5,613 nucleotides of DNA from contig CANKNL010000202.1 of the NCBI GenBank assembly GCA_947483345.1, positions 1-5,613 on the forward strand, given 5' to 3'. The DNA comes from Chitinophagaceae bacterium (GTDB taxonomy: Bacteria; Bacteroidota; Bacteroidia; Chitinophagales; Chitinophagaceae). Made by a program: the position numbers and the translations under genes. Positions 5,194 to 5,613 of this stretch are shown here, piece after piece (position 1 is the first letter of the stretch; each line of letters opens with the position of its first letter). The notes below the pieces were generated by a model, which was not told where the DNA came from, made no database searches, and was given only the letters and a program-made list of their open reading frames with translations.

Positions 5194-5265
5194 CAGCCCC
5201 TGCCCAATGGCAGAACGCTTAACTCCCCAAGCGGAGATTACCCTTAACCACACCGGATGTTCTGC
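5194..5265 (+). promoter_or_regulatory. Candidate expression platform of the TPP riboswitch
   Basis: Between the aptamer and the ATG at 5279 several mutually exclusive helices can form. CAG-CCCC (5194-5200) can pair with GGGG..CTG of the aptamer P2 side (5113-5121), which would disrupt ligand binding. TGCC/GGCA (5201-5204 with 5209-5212) overlaps GCAGAAC (5210-5216), which can pair perfectly with GTTCTGC (5259-5265). CGCTT/AAGCG (5216-5220 with 5229-5233) competes with CTCC/GGAG (5223-5226 with 5233-5236). The last arm ends 13 bases before the start codon and is followed by ACAATTTTAAAT, a weak U-tract. Either occlusion of the start region or termination is possible. The pairings are visible; the mechanism is inferred. 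Confidence 0.5.
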
Positions 5266-5278
5266 ACAATTTTAAATA

Positions 5279-5613
5279 ATGAAGCATTTATTTTTAACGA
5301 CTATTTGCAGTATTGGCACACTGGTTATGTTGGCGCAGCAGAAAACCCATTTTAATGATACCGCTTATTTACAGCCCGTTGAAGTGCAGGCAATAAGAGC
5401 CGGAGAAAAAGCCCCTTTTGCCAAAACCAATCTTAGCAAAAAAGATATTGCAAAAAATAATCTTGGTCAGGATCTGCCGTTTTTATTAGATCAAACCCCA
5501 TCGGTGGTTGTAAATGCCGATGCTGGCAATGGCGTAGGCTATACCGGCATCCGCATACGTGGTACAGATGCCGGCAGAATTAATGTAACCCTTAATGGCA
5601 TTCCCTATAACGA
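5279..5613 (+). CDS. TonB-dependent outer-membrane receptor, probable thiamine transporter, N-terminal part
   Basis: The ATG at 5279-5281 opens 111 codons that run off the window end. A signal peptide (about 1-19, ending VMLA before QQ) is followed by a short segment LQPVEVQAIRA (31-41) that resembles a TonB box, and then by the plug domain: KTNLSKKDIAKNNLGQDLPFLLDQTPSV (49-76) and the hallmark GYTGIRIRGTDAGRINVTLNGIPYN (87-111). There is no N-terminal carboxypeptidase-like or FecR-interacting extension, so this is a plain receptor rather than a SusC-type or transducer protein. Such receptors move ligands across the outer membrane using TonB-ExbBD energy. The TPP riboswitch directly upstream points to thiamine or a thiamine-related ligand, as described for the OMthi receptors of Bacteroides. 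The beta-barrel lies outside the window, and inner-membrane transport partners such as PnuT might follow it. Confidence 0.92.
   Translation, partial: MKHLFLTTICSIGTLVMLAQQKTHFNDTAYLQPVEVQAIRAGEKAPFAKTNLSKKDIAKNNLGQDLPFLLDQTPSVVVNADAGNGVGYTGIRIRGTDAGRINVTLNGIPYN

Noticed and set aside
5013..5207. Minus-strand open frame of 64 codons
   Set aside because: It runs antisense across the TPP riboswitch aptamer and has no recognisable protein features; the RNA explains the sequence.

Overview
The window looks like a chromosomal segment of a Bacteroidota (Bacteroidetes) genome, probably Chitinophagaceae- or Sphingobacteriaceae-like. The evidence is -33 TTTG / -7 TAnnTTTG promoter motifs, no clear Shine-Dalgarno sites, a pair of GIN-domain (DUF2807) exported proteins, a lipoprotein-like esterase, and a TPP riboswitch in front of a TonB-dependent receptor. 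The lineage is an inference from gene content and motifs, not from a database search.

Left part (1-2311, minus strand). Transcription runs right to left: era (ribosome-assembly GTPase with KH domain), then a small four-helix-bundle protein of the 23S-rRNA-intervening-sequence family, then der (double GTPase, cut by the window edge). era and der are commonly neighbours in this phylum. Here they are separated by a cassette of about 625 bp made of the four-helix-bundle gene and four tracts of an imperfect 7-nt repeat (consensus AGTTGGC). The outermost tracts are inverted relative to each other and abut the era stop codon and the der start codon. This is the most unusual structure in the window.

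Middle (2312-3428). A putative era promoter is followed by an initiator tRNA-fMet gene on the minus strand with its own strong promoter and intrinsic terminator. A divergent plus-strand gene encodes a probable lipoprotein esterase of the esterase D / enterochelin-esterase-like alpha/beta-hydrolase family, with a GCSLG nucleophile elbow and a perfect EF-hand-like Asp loop.

Right part (3449-5613). Two tandem minus-strand paralogues encode secreted GIN-domain beta-solenoid proteins of almost identical length and coil spacing. A 371-bp divergent intergenic region follows. It holds a long perfect palindrome with a promoter-like motif at its centre and a complete TPP (THI-box) riboswitch with a candidate expression platform. 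The riboswitch precedes the first 111 codons of a TonB-dependent outer-membrane receptor, presumably for thiamine or a related compound.

Functionally, the left half serves ribosome assembly and translation initiation (era, der, initiator tRNA). The right half is cell-envelope and nutrient uptake.
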